Shown: positions 1 to 9,548, numbered from the stretch's first letter. The stretch is 64,000 nucleotides of DNA from Flavobacterium alvei (GCF_002920895.1 NZ_PQVG01000001.1:372001-436000), one strand, 5' to 3'. Program-made: numbers and translations. The notes: a model not told the origin generated them from the sequence alone.

Positions 1-1109
1 TGGATTAAGTTTTCTAGTTTACTTTTGATTTCTGCTGCATCCGAATAGCTGGCAATATATTGATTGTCTTTTAGTAAGGAACGCATTTCACTTCGCTCTG
101 GAGCCAAAACAAATACAGGCTTTCCAGTAGCAGCTAAGAAAGGGGCTTTCCCAACCAAAGTGTTACTATAAATAGGACCGTTTTCTAAAATGACATTGAT
201 ATCGGCTTCATGGCTTTGTTCAAAACAGGAGTTAGAAAAACTCACCATTCCCAACACTTGAATATTAGGAGTTTCACTGTATTTTTGAGCCATTTTTTTC
301 AAATCGACACCTTTTAATCGCAAGACAAACTCTGTGTTTTCTTTATAAACAGCATTGTTTTCGATCAAATCAATATAAGTGTCCAAAAGAATTTCTATGT
401 TCCTGCCAAACATAATAGCTCCATGATAGGAAATCAATATCTTTCTATTTTTTTTCAAAACAGTACTTACATCCGACAAATCAAAAACACTTGCATCGTA
501 TTGATGTGGCAAATGATAAATCTTTTTTCTCGAACCATACAAATACTGCATATCATCGGCCATTAATTGAGCCGAACTCATACAAGTTTTGGACTGAGAA
601 ACAACCTCAAGCATTTTTTTGAACTTAAAAAGTTCTAAATTGGTCAATGGGCTTTGGGTTCCAGCATACCAAAACAAAGGATAAGGATCGTGAAAATTGA
701 CAATCGCCTTTTTTAGAATAGGTAAATCTTTGGCCGCCAAAATGACTTCATGATTGATGCCCGCACTTCTTATAAATATATGATCGTATTTCTGGTAATC
801 AATCTTGGCAATAATATTTGCATATTGCTTATGAATATGTTCCACTAATAAAGATTGATGAAATACTCTCCAATAGATTTTATTGAACCATTTAGTAAAA
901 AAAGGTGTTTTGAGATTAACTATATGAGTTTCTATAGCATCAATAGGTAATAAATCGAGTTGATCTTCGCTGTTTTCCTGTTTGATGTACACTACATCAA
1001 TAATAGATTGAGGAAAAGCAGTTTTTAATTTTGCCAAAAAGGAACGGGAAATAATTCCTTGACTGGTTCCCCAGATTCTTAAATCCTGTTCTATTATTAA
1101 AAACTTCAT
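1..1109 (-). CDS. GT-B fold glycosyltransferase, partial (3' end outside window)
   Basis: The frame opens at the ATG complementary to 1107-1109 and stays open to the left edge, giving about 369 residues without a stop. The protein begins MKFLIIEQDLRIWG. A later stretch (ILISYHGAIMFGRNIEILLD) resembles the start of the nucleotide-sugar-binding domain of GT4-like enzymes, and a GKAPFLAATGKPVFVLAPE segment near the edge fits the donor-binding region. It is the most distal gene of the polysaccharide locus visible here and probably adds a sugar to a surface glycan on the cytoplasmic face. Family and substrate are not resolved, and completeness cannot be judged. Confidence 0.75.
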   Translation of the reverse strand, partial: MKFLIIEQDLRIWGTSQGIISRSFLAKLKTAFPQSIIDVVYIKQENSEDQLDLLPIDAIETHIVNLKTPFFTKWFNKIYWRVFHQSLLVEHIHKQYANIIAKIDYQKYDHIFIRSAGINHEVILAAKDLPILKKAIVNFHDPYPLFWYAGTQSPLTNLELFKFKKMLEVVSQSKTCMSSAQLMADDMQYLYGSRKKIYHLPHQYDASVFDLSDVSTVLKKNRKILISYHGAIMFGRNIEILLDTYIDLIENNAVYKENTEFVLRLKGVDLKKMAQKYSETPNIQVLGMVSFSNSCFEQSHEADINVILENGPIYSNTLVGKAPFLAATGKPVFVLAPERSEMRSLLKDNQYIASYSDAAEIKSKLENLI

Positions 1110-1141
1110 TGTTTGATTTTTTGTTTTTTTTAAGTGAAAAA

Positions 1142-2080
1142 TTAGTGATTAAATTTTCTTTTAATCGTTTTCATTTTTCTGTAAATAATTAATCTCAAAG
1201 GCAAAACAGCGTAGAAAATTTGCCATTTTACTTTTTCAAATGTAGGCAAATCCAATACATTTAAAATATTTCTGAATAAATTATATTCTTCAAAATCGAT
1301 TGAAAAAGCAATAAAATACCTTTTGAGTGAATAAGTAAGCAGGTTTTTTTCTTTAAGGTTTTTAACCACCAACAAGATGGCGTCTGCATAAGAGGCTCGT
1401 CTAACGGGATTGTCTCTATAAAACTCTCCAGTATTGGATTCAGGATGTTTTCTGCCATAAAACAAACATTTGTTTATAGAAATCCCTATAAAACCAGACG
1501 ATACTATTCTGGAATACAATTCCCATTCTTCAACATACATCAAAGTTTCTACAAATCGATTCTCTTTAAAGCACACTTTCTTCCACATCACGGCACAGGA
1601 ATTAAACTGCAACTCGTTGTTCAACATTTTTTGAATGTCTTTTTTGTCAATATAGAAATGCGTAAAATCCTTGGAATAATCAAAAGTATAATCAAAATCA
1701 CCGGTGAAAACTTCGCGAATGTAACGGCAAAAAGAAACATCCTTATTGGATAATTCAGCAACACACAATTCTAGGTTTTGGGGATGTGGAATGTCATCAT
1801 CGTCAAAAAAGATGATATAATCTCCTTTAGCCAAATCCAAACCCTGATTCCGACAACCTGGCAATCCTTTTAAATGTTTGTCCTCTCGCTTGTAATATTT
1901 AAATCTAATATCTTTTTCCAACAGTGGTTTTATAACCTCAGCGGTATTATCTGTTCCTCCATCATCAATAATCAAGCATTCCCAATCCAAAAAAGTTTGT
2001 TTTTGAATGGACAAAAGCGATTCTACTATAAAATGTGCCCTGTTATAGGTCGCCATAATAATGCTAACTTTTGGATTCAT
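1142..2080 (-). CDS. GT2 family glycosyltransferase
   Basis: This 312-residue protein starts with the GT-A signature KVSIIMATYNRAHFIVESL. It has an acidic LIIDDGGTDNT motif near residue 37 and a DDDD cluster (YIIFFDDDDIP) near residue 90, which is the metal/nucleotide-sugar-binding DxD region of GT2 enzymes. A single cytoplasmic catalytic domain is expected, with a basic C-terminal tail (KMKTIKRKFNH). It sits 32 bp after the preceding GT2 gene and 32 bp before the next GT gene, so it belongs to the same transcription unit. It probably extends a surface polysaccharide; the sugar is unknown. Confidence 0.85.
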   Translation of the reverse strand: MNPKVSIIMATYNRAHFIVESLLSIQKQTFLDWECLIIDDGGTDNTAEVIKPLLEKDIRFKYYKREDKHLKGLPGCRNQGLDLAKGDYIIFFDDDDIPHPQNLELCVAELSNKDVSFCRYIREVFTGDFDYTFDYSKDFTHFYIDKKDIQKMLNNELQFNSCAVMWKKVCFKENRFVETLMYVEEWELYSRIVSSGFIGISINKCLFYGRKHPESNTGEFYRDNPVRRASYADAILLVVKNLKEKNLLTYSLKRYFIAFSIDFEEYNLFRNILNVLDLPTFEKVKWQIFYAVLPLRLIIYRKMKTIKRKFNH

Positions 2081-2110
2081 TGGTTTACTAATTTACTTTG
2101 GGTAGTAGTA

Positions 2111-3007
2111 TTATCTTTTTTTGTAATTATTCTTTTTGAAATAATCTTGGACAGCTTGAACATTCCAATTCGCGACATAATGCTTAATAAGGAATATCCA
2201 ATCCTTTATTTCCAGACACTTCACCTTTTTTAATTCAAAATAATATTTTCGTATTATTTTGATGCTCTCGTAGCGGGTGAACTGTTTTAATTGTTTTTGA
2301 ATCAAAGTATGATAAAAGGCTGCCGAAGACTCATTTTTTAGTTTCCAATTATCCCTTTTTCCTGTAATATTCTCCGCTGACATTCTGGGATAAACAATAC
2401 TTTCATTGATGGAATAAATGGGTTTATCTTCAGAAAAATCCAACCAAGCCTGATCGTCGCTATTCCAGGCTAAAGGATAATTATAAAAACCGTGCTTTTC
2501 ATATGCTTTCCTAGAAAATACATATTCCGAAAGCGAACTCATAGCTACTCGCATAAATTTTCTATAAAAAGCAGCTGTCGCTGATTCCCAAACGGGATTA
2601 GTATAAATTTTAGATTTCGAATGATCTATTTCATAGACCAATTGGGAAGCAAAACGGACCACATTCGACTTGTATTGAAATTCCGGTAATTGATTGTAAA
2701 ACTGCTGCACTACATTCTCCCCCAGATAATCATCGTCACCCAAAATCATAATCCATTCCTCTTCTCCTGACAAAGCAATACAACGTTCCCATTGTTGGGT
2801 TAATGAAATCCCTCCTACATTGGATTCAAATCGCTGGTAAACAAAATCAAATTTTCCTTGATATTGATCCAATAGATTTACGGGATTTTCTAAGCTGGCA
2901 TCATCGCCTATGTACACTTTGAATCTTTTGTCAGTTTGATTTTCCAGTGACTGTAACGTTTCTTCAAAGAAAGTGAGTTTGTGATAGGGTATAACTATGG
3001 CTAACAT
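2111..3007 (-). CDS. GT2 family glycosyltransferase
   Basis: The protein has 298 residues and begins MLAIVIPYHKLTFFEETLQS. It carries the GT2 motifs VYIGDDAS (around residue 32) and MILGDDDYLG (around residue 88), the acidic residues expected to bind the nucleotide-sugar and metal. Its ATG overlaps the stop of the upstream GT2 gene by one base (TAATG), so the two are translationally coupled. A role in assembly of the glycan exported by the Wzm/Wzt-like transporter of this locus is inferred from context. Donor and acceptor are unknown. Confidence 0.85.
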   Translation of the reverse strand: MLAIVIPYHKLTFFEETLQSLENQTDKRFKVYIGDDASLENPVNLLDQYQGKFDFVYQRFESNVGGISLTQQWERCIALSGEEEWIMILGDDDYLGENVVQQFYNQLPEFQYKSNVVRFASQLVYEIDHSKSKIYTNPVWESATAAFYRKFMRVAMSSLSEYVFSRKAYEKHGFYNYPLAWNSDDQAWLDFSEDKPIYSINESIVYPRMSAENITGKRDNWKLKNESSAAFYHTLIQKQLKQFTRYESIKIIRKYYFELKKVKCLEIKDWIFLIKHYVANWNVQAVQDYFKKNNYKKR

Positions 3008-3849
3008 TAGTGTTTTTTCATTTTATACAATCCAAATATTGAAAACCTAAAAAAAGTACTGCAAAATAAATCAATTACAAACTTTTCACTTTTTAAGCTA
3101 TTTGAATATTCTAATTTAGTGTTTTCTAAAGTATCATCTAATTGCTTAAATGAACCCAATTGTCTTACAAAAAAATCGACATGTTTAATACTCATATACT
3201 CCAATAAATGTCTTTTTTTTTCTTCATCCATTGATTTAATCATAGAATTGGTTTTTACTCTATAATAAAAACCTACTTCATCTAAACACTTCACTTGCCC
3301 TCCATTTTTCAATATCGAAATCCAAAATTCCCAATCTTCCCATCCATATTTCATCTTCTCGTCATAACCTCCGTCTAATTCCCAATCTCGTTTTTTGAAC
3401 ATTGCAGAACAAAAAATCATATTGTTACTGCATAAATTTAATAGTGAAAATGGTTCTAATTGCCAAATTCCAGAAGCGCTACCAAATTTTTCAGCTTTAC
3501 AATACACTACTTTCAAGGAAGAATCCTCTTCAAAAGATTGAACTGCTAGACCAACATAGTTATCTGCTATTTTGTCGTCGGCATCCAACGGAAGAATTAA
3601 CTCTCCTACTGCCTTTTTAATACCATAATTTCTGGCACTACACAAACCACCATTCTCTTTTTTTAAGTAAACAAAACGACTATCTTTTTCAACCCATTGT
3701 TTTGCCACTTCTTCCGTTTGATCGGGACTACCATCATTGACAATAATACATTCCCAATCCGTGTAGGTTTGAACTAATACGGACAGTAAAGCCTCACTCA
3801 AATATTGGGCTTGATTGTAGCAAGGAACTATGATGGACACTTTAATCAT
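3007..3849 (-). CDS. GT2 family glycosyltransferase
   Basis: The 280-residue protein has the GT2 motifs SIIVPCYNQAQYL, IIVNDGSPDQTEE and LILPLDADD. Its N-terminal 110 residues are closely similar to the GT2 at 11840-12697, so the two look like paralogues within one locus. The C-terminal third is AT-rich at DNA level and diverges from that paralogue. It overlaps the GT4 gene upstream by 8 bp and the next GT2 by one base. It likely transfers a hexose or related sugar to a lipid-linked glycan in the cytoplasm; specificity cannot be read. Confidence 0.87.
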   Translation of the reverse strand: MIKVSIIVPCYNQAQYLSEALLSVLVQTYTDWECIIVNDGSPDQTEEVAKQWVEKDSRFVYLKKENGGLCSARNYGIKKAVGELILPLDADDKIADNYVGLAVQSFEEDSSLKVVYCKAEKFGSASGIWQLEPFSLLNLCSNNMIFCSAMFKKRDWELDGGYDEKMKYGWEDWEFWISILKNGGQVKCLDEVGFYYRVKTNSMIKSMDEEKKRHLLEYMSIKHVDFFVRQLGSFKQLDDTLENTKLEYSNSLKSEKFVIDLFCSTFFRFSIFGLYKMKKH

Positions 3850-4909
3850 AAAACAAACTTCTATATTTATCTTTAAAAATATTTATACAAAAATTTTTCA
3901 CAGCATGTTCCCTAGCATTAAATGATAATTTGTTGTACAATTCTTTATTTGAAGACAATTGTAAAATCTTTTCACTGGCAAATTTCACAAACCCGATTTC
4001 TGAATTATCATTAGATACATACCCATTATAATTATCGAAAATATGCTCAAAAACACTGCCCACATTTGTTGAAATTACTGGAATCCCTAGCTCCATAGCC
4101 TCCATAATTACTAACGGAAAACCTTCACGGCTTGATGGAATAATCAAAAGAGAAATTTCAGAAAACTCTTTCCTTATTATTTTTCTATTATTACATCCTT
4201 CAAAATATTTAACTTCTTTATATTTAACCTTAAAACTATTAAAATTATCTCCTATAACTTTCGCCTTTATATTCCTATCTATTTGATGCAGTATCTCAAA
4301 AAAAACTTCCGGCCTTTTTTCTGTTGAATTTCTGCCCACATAACCAATCGTAAAATTATTAAACCTTGAATGAACTTTATCCGAACTAAACTCGCTTATT
4401 TTAATACCATTTGGAATAACTTTAAATCTATCCAAATAAAAGTGATCAATATTATTTCTTTCATATAATAATCGAAAATCTTCTAAGGTTTTATTATTAA
4501 TTACAACTCTTTTGTCTATTAAATGAATATAATTCAAGGACAATATTTCCATACCTACTTCTGGAAAAGAGAATGCGTGAGTTAAATCAATCACTTTAGC
4601 ACTTCCCTTAATCCCAGAAAGAATTTGATAAAAAAAACTACTATTACAACCGAATAAAGTAAATGACAAAAAATAAGAAGAAATTTGAATTAAATAAGTT
4701 ACTATTATCTTTCGCCTTCTATTTGTTGCAAAAAAACAATACGCGTTTTTTTGAAACTCCTCGGATAAAACACTACCATCTGATCTATCAAAAATAACTA
4801 TCGGCTTTCTTTTTAAAGACTTGATTATTTCTATATGAACACGTTCTGCACCTCCAATATGATGATGAGGAATGAAAAAAAACGTTAGATTACTTTTTAA
4901 TGGTTTCAC
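3842..4909 (-). CDS. GT4 family glycosyltransferase
   Basis: This 355-residue GT-B enzyme begins LTFFFIPHHHIGGAERVH after a few basic residues, the usual N-terminal GGAE pattern of GT4 transferases. The C-terminal donor domain has IGYVGRNSTEKRPE (about residues 190-203) and the E-x7-E region SREGFPLVIMEAMELGIPVI. The start codon is GTG (4907-4909) and overlaps the stop of the GT2 upstream by 4 bp (GTGA), which supports this start and indicates coupling. It is a retaining transferase of the surface-polysaccharide locus; the sugar is unknown. Confidence 0.88.
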   Translation of the reverse strand: MKPLKSNLTFFFIPHHHIGGAERVHIEIIKSLKRKPIVIFDRSDGSVLSEEFQKNAYCFFATNRRRKIIVTYLIQISSYFLSFTLFGCNSSFFYQILSGIKGSAKVIDLTHAFSFPEVGMEILSLNYIHLIDKRVVINNKTLEDFRLLYERNNIDHFYLDRFKVIPNGIKISEFSSDKVHSRFNNFTIGYVGRNSTEKRPEVFFEILHQIDRNIKAKVIGDNFNSFKVKYKEVKYFEGCNNRKIIRKEFSEISLLIIPSSREGFPLVIMEAMELGIPVISTNVGSVFEHIFDNYNGYVSNDNSEIGFVKFASEKILQLSSNKELYNKLSFNAREHAVKNFCINIFKDKYRSLFYD

Positions 4910-5754
4910 AATATATCTTTTATTTTTTTATCAGAAAACAATATTAGGTAAATTCTAAAAAAAATTGAGACTAGCTTTTTACCTAGTATTGATTTTTCAA
5001 TTTCAAGTAACATCTTAACTCTATTTGACCTTAATATTTTTGCATTAAAATCTACTTCATTTCTAAGACTTACCAACTCCTTATAATCATTATTATAATC
5101 TGAAAAATATTCTTCCAAAACTTTATTTCTTTCTTCAGAACAATCTTTTATCGAGCTAATTCCATCTAAATAATAAGTCGAAATAGTTTCAGAAATTTTC
5201 ATATAACTAAATTTATATTTAAAAACTGCTAAAATAAAAAACTTCCAATCAGAGACCACTTCCAGATTCTCATCATATAAGCCCACAATTTCAAAAAGAG
5301 TCCGCTTAATAAAAGTCGCTGGATGTGGCAAATATCCAACATACATATGCGAAAAATTTAGTTTTTCTGGATAACTAACTATCTTTGAAACAGTTTCATT
5401 CCTAATGTGTAAATTAAAATAGACTAAATCATAATTACCAATATTTTTTTGATTTTCTTCTAACACAGTATTTCGATACAAATGATCCCCACTATTCAAA
5501 AACAACAAATACTCGCCCGTGGCTTTAGCAATTCCTTTATTCATTGCATTATAAATACCTTTATCAGGTTCACTAACCCAATAATTAATGTTAGCACTTT
5601 GGCTTTCTATATATTCAGCGCTGCCATCAGTAGAACCGCCATCAATAACTACATATTCAAACTCTTGCCAAGTTTGATTCGCAACGCTCTCCATGGTCCT
5701 TTTCATCCCTTCGAGGTGGTTGTAGTTGATAGTGATAATGGAAAGTTTTGGCAT
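4906..5754 (-). CDS. GT2 family glycosyltransferase (WcaA-like)
   Basis: The protein has 282 residues. Its N-terminus (MPKLSIITINYNHLEG) and the motifs YVVIDGGSTDGSAEYIE and YLLFLNSGDHLY match the GT2 subgroup often found in colanic or O-antigen clusters; the usual DxD is replaced by NSGD, as is common in that subgroup. The first 48 bases are nearly repeated at 7058-7105, where only the start of a similar gene survives. It begins a tight, overlapping run of glycosyltransferase genes. A role in surface-glycan assembly is inferred from neighbours. Confidence 0.87.
   Translation of the reverse strand: MPKLSIITINYNHLEGMKRTMESVANQTWQEFEYVVIDGGSTDGSAEYIESQSANINYWVSEPDKGIYNAMNKGIAKATGEYLLFLNSGDHLYRNTVLEENQKNIGNYDLVYFNLHIRNETVSKIVSYPEKLNFSHMYVGYLPHPATFIKRTLFEIVGLYDENLEVVSDWKFFILAVFKYKFSYMKISETISTYYLDGISSIKDCSEERNKVLEEYFSDYNNDYKELVSLRNEVDFNAKILRSNRVKMLLEIEKSILGKKLVSIFFRIYLILFSDKKIKDIL
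5707..5754 (-). repeat. direct repeat copy 1: GT2 gene start
   Basis: These first 16 codons of the GT2 gene match 7058-7105 at 43 of 48 bases, counted by eye, in the same orientation. The two copies flank the O-acyltransferase gene and its surrounding DNA, a layout expected if that block entered or was exchanged by recombination between related GT2 gene starts. Confidence 0.8.
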
Positions 5755-5871
5755 AGTTTGGCTTATTTATAAGGAGTTGTTTTCTCTATTCTTTGTTTCA
5801 TAAAACAAATTAATACAAAGACACGAACAAACACAAGGGAATAGTTAAATTCCGCTTTAGTAGGTAAAGAG

Positions 5872-6915
5872 TTAATTTTGTCTAATTAATTTATTTTTTA
5901 AAAACTTAGTAAATCTTTTTTCAATTAATTCATTTAAAATAGCAGAACTTACAATAGTTAAAATTATAATTAATAGAAAAATTATTTTAGTATTAATGAA
6001 TTGAATTAATCCAATTTGTGTTAAGAATTGAGGCAAATAGATTATAAATATTAAATGAACTAAATAGATTGAATATGAAATATCGCCAAAGTAAATGAAT
6101 ATTTTGGGTATCGGCAATTTAATGTTTGTATAATCTAATAGTAACGTTGAATGTACAAGCAATCCACAAATAATTAAATCTGCTTGAAAAAAATTAATAT
6201 AATTAAAATAGAATAATATAAATATCAGTATTGCAAAGCTTGCATATATTTTGAATAAATTGGTATTAAAATTAAAAAAAACTATTGTGTTTCCAAAAAA
6301 AACGCCTAACAAAAAAAACAGCAATAAAGGGTTAATTATCAAATCTAGATACGTTTTTGGAAATAGATAATAATATGGGTATAGTATGAGAGGTTCGTTA
6401 ACCACCAGTGGAACAATGAAAATTAAAATGAGTATTGCAAAATAAATAAAAATATATCTTTTTTCTCTAAAGAGAAAAGATATTCCAAATAACAGGTAGA
6501 AGAACATTTCGTAATTCAATGTCCACCCCACATCTAGTGGAGGCCATTTGCCAATAGGGATAAAAAGGAAAACTTTTATAATTCTAACAAATCCATCGTC
6601 TAAAAAATTTTTAAAATTTGTAGCTAGTAAGAATATAATAGTACATAAATAATATAAAGGAACTACTCTGATTATACGTTTTAATAAAAAATCGTAAACA
6701 TTTCTAAAAGTATTCGAAGACAATTCTTTTGTAGTATGAACCATTATAAGTCCACTAATTATAAAAAAGATTGGAACTCCTATAAACCCCATTTTAAATA
6801 GTATTTCTCCAAATTGAATATCTCCATTAAGAAATGCCCTCGAGTGATAGCAACATACAAGAAGTGCAGATACGCCTCTTAATTTTTGTAAATTTTGTAG
6901 TTTTCTATTTAGCAA
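5872..6915 (-). CDS. acyltransferase family 3 membrane O-acyltransferase
   Basis: The 347-residue protein is very hydrophobic, with about ten predicted membrane segments. Near the N-terminus it has KLRGVSALLVCCYHSRAF, which contains the Arg and catalytic-type His of acyltransferase-3 (OafA-like) proteins. Such enzymes O-acetylate or otherwise acylate O-antigens and capsules. The only start that keeps this His is TTG (6913-6915); the next Met is at residue 42, and a stop lies just upstream. The DNA is extremely AT-rich (10 G/C in 60 bases at 6181-6240). It is bordered by 117 bp and about 110 bp without genes and by a duplicated GT2 start, suggesting a separate acquisition. Confidence 0.85.
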   Translation of the reverse strand: MLNRKLQNLQKLRGVSALLVCCYHSRAFLNGDIQFGEILFKMGFIGVPIFFIISGLIMVHTTKELSSNTFRNVYDFLLKRIIRVVPLYYLCTIIFLLATNFKNFLDDGFVRIIKVFLFIPIGKWPPLDVGWTLNYEMFFYLLFGISFLFREKRYIFIYFAILILIFIVPLVVNEPLILYPYYYLFPKTYLDLIINPLLLFFLLGVFFGNTIVFFNFNTNLFKIYASFAILIFILFYFNYINFFQADLIICGLLVHSTLLLDYTNIKLPIPKIFIYFGDISYSIYLVHLIFIIYLPQFLTQIGLIQFINTKIIFLLIIILTIVSSAILNELIEKRFTKFLKNKLIRQN

Positions 6916-7027
6916 TTTTTTTGTATTCTAAAAAAAGTTTATAAATTTGTTTTAGACAACTTGTACTACTTTCGATATTAATAAAAATAAGCTGCTTACT
7001 ATCTTAATGAGGATAACCATTATACAC

Positions 7028-7105
7028 CTACGTCAATTTTCTTGACAACTTAGCGACCCCTTCGAGGTTGTTGTAGTTGATAGTTATGATGGTGAGTTTT
7101 GGCAT
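7028..7105 (-). pseudogene. remnant of a GT2 glycosyltransferase gene start
   Basis: An ATG at 7103-7105 opens a 25-codon frame ending in TAG (7028-7030). The peptide begins MPKLTIITINYNNLEG and then becomes unrelated (VAKLSRKLT). The first 16 residues equal the N-terminus of the GT2 at 4906-5754 except for two changes. The ATG lies one base after the stop of the GT8-like gene, exactly where a next operon gene would start. I read it as the 5' stub of a GT2 gene whose body was lost or swapped when the acyltransferase block arrived. It could also be a short translated leader, but nothing supports that. Confidence 0.75.
7058..7105 (-). repeat. direct repeat copy 2: GT2 gene start
   Basis: The second copy of the 48-base GT2 5' segment differs from 5707-5754 at five positions, mostly at third codon positions. 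That pattern indicates homologous genes rather than a target-site duplication made by a transposon. Confidence 0.8.
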
Positions 7106-7106
7106 T

Positions 7107-8123
7107 CTATTTATTAAATTTGAATATTTTCTTTATTATTTTATTAATGAAAGGAGGTGTTATATTATACACTACCACCTCAAACAAATTCTTTTTTTTA
7201 ATTATCTTATCCTCGACTTTAAAGTAACAGCATTTAATTTCCGAAAAAAAACTAATTTTATTGTGAATTAATTTATGATGATATTGATTATATAATTCAA
7301 ATATCTCCTTTGACAATACAACCGAATTATATCTATCATACGATTTTGAAAAGAGCTCTGGTTTTGTAAAATTATATGAACTAAAATGATAAAACACTAA
7401 TTTAGACTTATCTTCCATAATATACTCATCTTCAAATTTATGAATAGCATTTCTTTCGTGTAAATTCCATGGCGCAACATTAAAACCGTACTCGTGTAAG
7501 ATCTTGACTTTATTAAAATATATTGGGGCTAAATTTAGCCATAATTGATCTACAAATAAACCTTCTGAAACTCTGTTAAAACCAATTTTCAAGGTCTTTT
7601 CTTCCCACCAATTTAGTAAATCTGCTACATTTTGACTTTTGGGATTAAGAGCAAGAAAACCTAAATTATAAATACCAAAATTTAAAAATAAATTTTCAGA
7701 AGGAGAAAAATTATCTACACCTATTGGATTTAAAATATGGGGTGTTAGTAAAACATCATCTTCCAATAAATACTCCTCTAATAAAACCAACTTATTCATA
7801 ATTTGAATATCAGGATCAAAATAAATAATAGTTTCTAAATCCTTATATTTTTCTATAAAATACTTGAAAAAGGATGGTTTAATAGAAGTGTTCAATTCAA
7901 TTATATCATATTTTTTTATAATCTCATCAAAACAATAAATATTAATTTGCGAAACAGGAACAATCTCTATATTTTCAAAAAATGAATAGTCAATATCCTC
8001 TGTTAGTTCATCACACAATCCTATTATAAACTTGTAATCGGGATTTTTATCAAACAAGGAATCCCCCAATATTTTAGCCTGAGCTAAATAATTATTGGAA
8101 CAAATGGTAAAAGCTAATTTCAT
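7107..8123 (-). CDS. GT8-like (GT-A) glycosyltransferase
   Basis: The protein has 338 residues. It begins [20 protein letters not shown], contains the DxD-type motif IIYFDPDIQIM near residue 100, and has the region WEEKTLKIGFNRVSEGLFVDQLW further on. These are features of GT-A transferases related to GT8 and LgtC-like enzymes. The ATG overlaps the stop of the FkbM methyltransferase gene by 4 bp (ATGA). The stop is followed after one base by the GT2 remnant. It most likely adds a sugar within the surface glycan; donor unknown and the exact family less certain than the fold. Confidence 0.75.
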   Translation of the reverse strand: MKLAFTICSNNYLAQAKILGDSLFDKNPDYKFIIGLCDELTEDIDYSFFENIEIVPVSQINIYCFDEIIKKYDIIELNTSIKPSFFKYFIEKYKDLETIIYFDPDIQIMNKLVLLEEYLLEDDVLLTPHILNPIGVDNFSPSENLFLNFGIYNLGFLALNPKSQNVADLLNWWEEKTLKIGFNRVSEGLFVDQLWLNLAPIYFNKVKILHEYGFNVAPWNLHERNAIHKFEDEYIMEDKSKLVFYHFSSYNFTKPELFSKSYDRYNSVVLSKEIFELYNQYHHKLIHNKISFFSEIKCCYFKVEDKIIKKKNLFEVVVYNITPPFINKIIKKIFKFNK

Positions 8124-8938
8124 AATAGTCTGTATCCAAATATATTTAATTGCAAATCAAAATAAGGTCCTTTTTTTTCCTCATAAGGATTCTTCATGTT
8201 TTCCCAAGCTTCTTTTATATATACTTTGAAACCTGCATTTTTCAATATCATTAATAATTCTCCTATCATCTGAGGATTTTCAGCAAAACTATGGTATTCA
8301 ACAAAAATATTATCAACATTTTTTAGTGATTCTCCACAATCTTTCAAAATATCGTATTCTGAACCTTCAATGTCAATTTTTAAAAAATCAATTTTTTGAG
8401 ATAAAAAATCTTTTAAGCGAACTGTTTTAATTTCGATTGTGTTTTCTGTCCTTTCTCGAACTATATGACCACTCAAAGAACCTTTTTTAGCAAATACTAG
8501 AGGTTCTTCTTTAATCCAAACTGCCTTTTGAAATAACTTCACGTCATTAATGCCAAATTGATTCAAATTATATTCAGAAATTTTATAAATATCGTTATCA
8601 GGTTCAAATGCAATAATTTCAGCAGATGGATACATCCTTTTAAAAAAAATAATACTCAAACCAATATTTGAACCGCAGTCTATGATTTTAGGATTATTAC
8701 TTTTTGCAGTAAATTTATAAACCTCATCAATAAATAACTCTTTAAGACTGTGAAGATACCAGAAAGAATCTGTAATCTTTATTTCTTTACCAAATAGAAT
8801 AGATTCTTTTTTTATAGACCTTTTTTTCAATGCAGAAAACTCATTGTATGATAGTCCCAAAAATTTATATTTTCTATATTCAAGATTTTTTATAAAATAT
8901 TCAAGAAGATTTCTTAATCTTTTTTTAATTAATTTCAT
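8120..8938 (-). CDS. FkbM family methyltransferase
   Basis: I choose the ATG at 8936-8938 (272 residues, starting [14 protein letters not shown]), because the frame further upstream opens only from a TTG. The protein has a SAM-binding motif [20 protein letters not shown] and the FkbM motif [18 protein letters not shown]. FkbM enzymes methylate hydroxyls, in polysaccharide loci typically sugar O-methylation. The start overlaps the end of the acyltransferase gene upstream, and the stop overlaps the GT8-like start. It is one of two FkbM genes in this locus, so the glycan may carry more than one O-methyl group. Confidence 0.85.
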   Translation of the reverse strand: MKLIKKRLRNLLEYFIKNLEYRKYKFLGLSYNEFSALKKRSIKKESILFGKEIKITDSFWYLHSLKELFIDEVYKFTAKSNNPKIIDCGSNIGLSIIFFKRMYPSAEIIAFEPDNDIYKISEYNLNQFGINDVKLFQKAVWIKEEPLVFAKKGSLSGHIVRERTENTIEIKTVRLKDFLSQKIDFLKIDIEGSEYDILKDCGESLKNVDNIFVEYHSFAENPQMIGELLMILKNAGFKVYIKEAWENMKNPYEEKKGPYFDLQLNIFGYRLL

Positions 8939-9548
8939 TTTTCCAACATTTATTTTTAAAATCAAAAGTCTTTATTAATCTTGCTGGAGATCCAGCTATC
9001 ATGGAATAATCAGGAAAAGATTTAGTTACTACTGAATGTGCACCAACAACACAATTCTTACCCAGTTTTACGCCTGATAATATTGTTGCTCTATACCCAA
9101 TAAAAGTATTTTCTCCAATTTCTACTTTCCCTTTTGAAAAAAGAGGTTGCTCCTTAGGTGACAAATTTAACGTAGGGTCAAATCCATGATAATGATCTGA
9201 TATATAAACGTATTCACTAAGCAAACATCCATCTTCAATTAATACTTCATCGATAGCAGTAATACAAGCATAATTACCAATTCTTACATTATTTGAAATT
9301 ATAATTTTTGGCTTAAACGATTGGTCTAGATATTTATCAAAAGCTCCTAACCATGAACTATGCCCAATACTAGAATTCTTTTTTATTTCTATATATTCTA
9401 CTCCATCTAAAGTTTTAGGTTTTTCAAAAAAAGAATTTGAATCTATTTTAATTCCTAAGGAGTTATTTTTATCATAATATTTAGGTTCAATTCTCAGAAA
9501 AAAATTTGACAAATAATCAACCATTATATTTTTAAGGAAGTTCTTCAT
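8925..9548 (-). CDS. hexapeptide-repeat (left-handed beta-helix) O-acetyltransferase
   Basis: The 207-residue protein has irregular hexapeptide repeats from about residue 90: [34 protein letters not shown], then [19 protein letters not shown] and [14 protein letters not shown]. It ends with the [13 protein letters not shown] motif of the NodL/LacA/WcaF acetyltransferase group; the His pair in DHYHG is in the usual catalytic position. It probably acetylates a sugar of the surface glycan from acetyl-CoA in the cytoplasm. It overlaps the Wzt-like gene by 17 bp upstream and the FkbM gene by 14 bp downstream. Confidence 0.85.
   Translation of the reverse strand: MKNFLKNIMVDYLSNFFLRIEPKYYDKNNSLGIKIDSNSFFEKPKTLDGVEYIEIKKNSSIGHSSWLGAFDKYLDQSFKPKIIISNNVRIGNYACITAIDEVLIEDGCLLSEYVYISDHYHGFDPTLNLSPKEQPLFSKGKVEIGENTFIGYRATILSGVKLGKNCVVGAHSVVTKSFPDYSMIAGSPARLIKTFDFKNKCWKNEIN

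Noticed and set aside
5707..7105. Possible insertion sequence around the acyltransferase gene
   Set aside because: No transposase, no terminal inverted repeats, and the flanking repeats are homologous gene starts with third-position differences, not target duplications.
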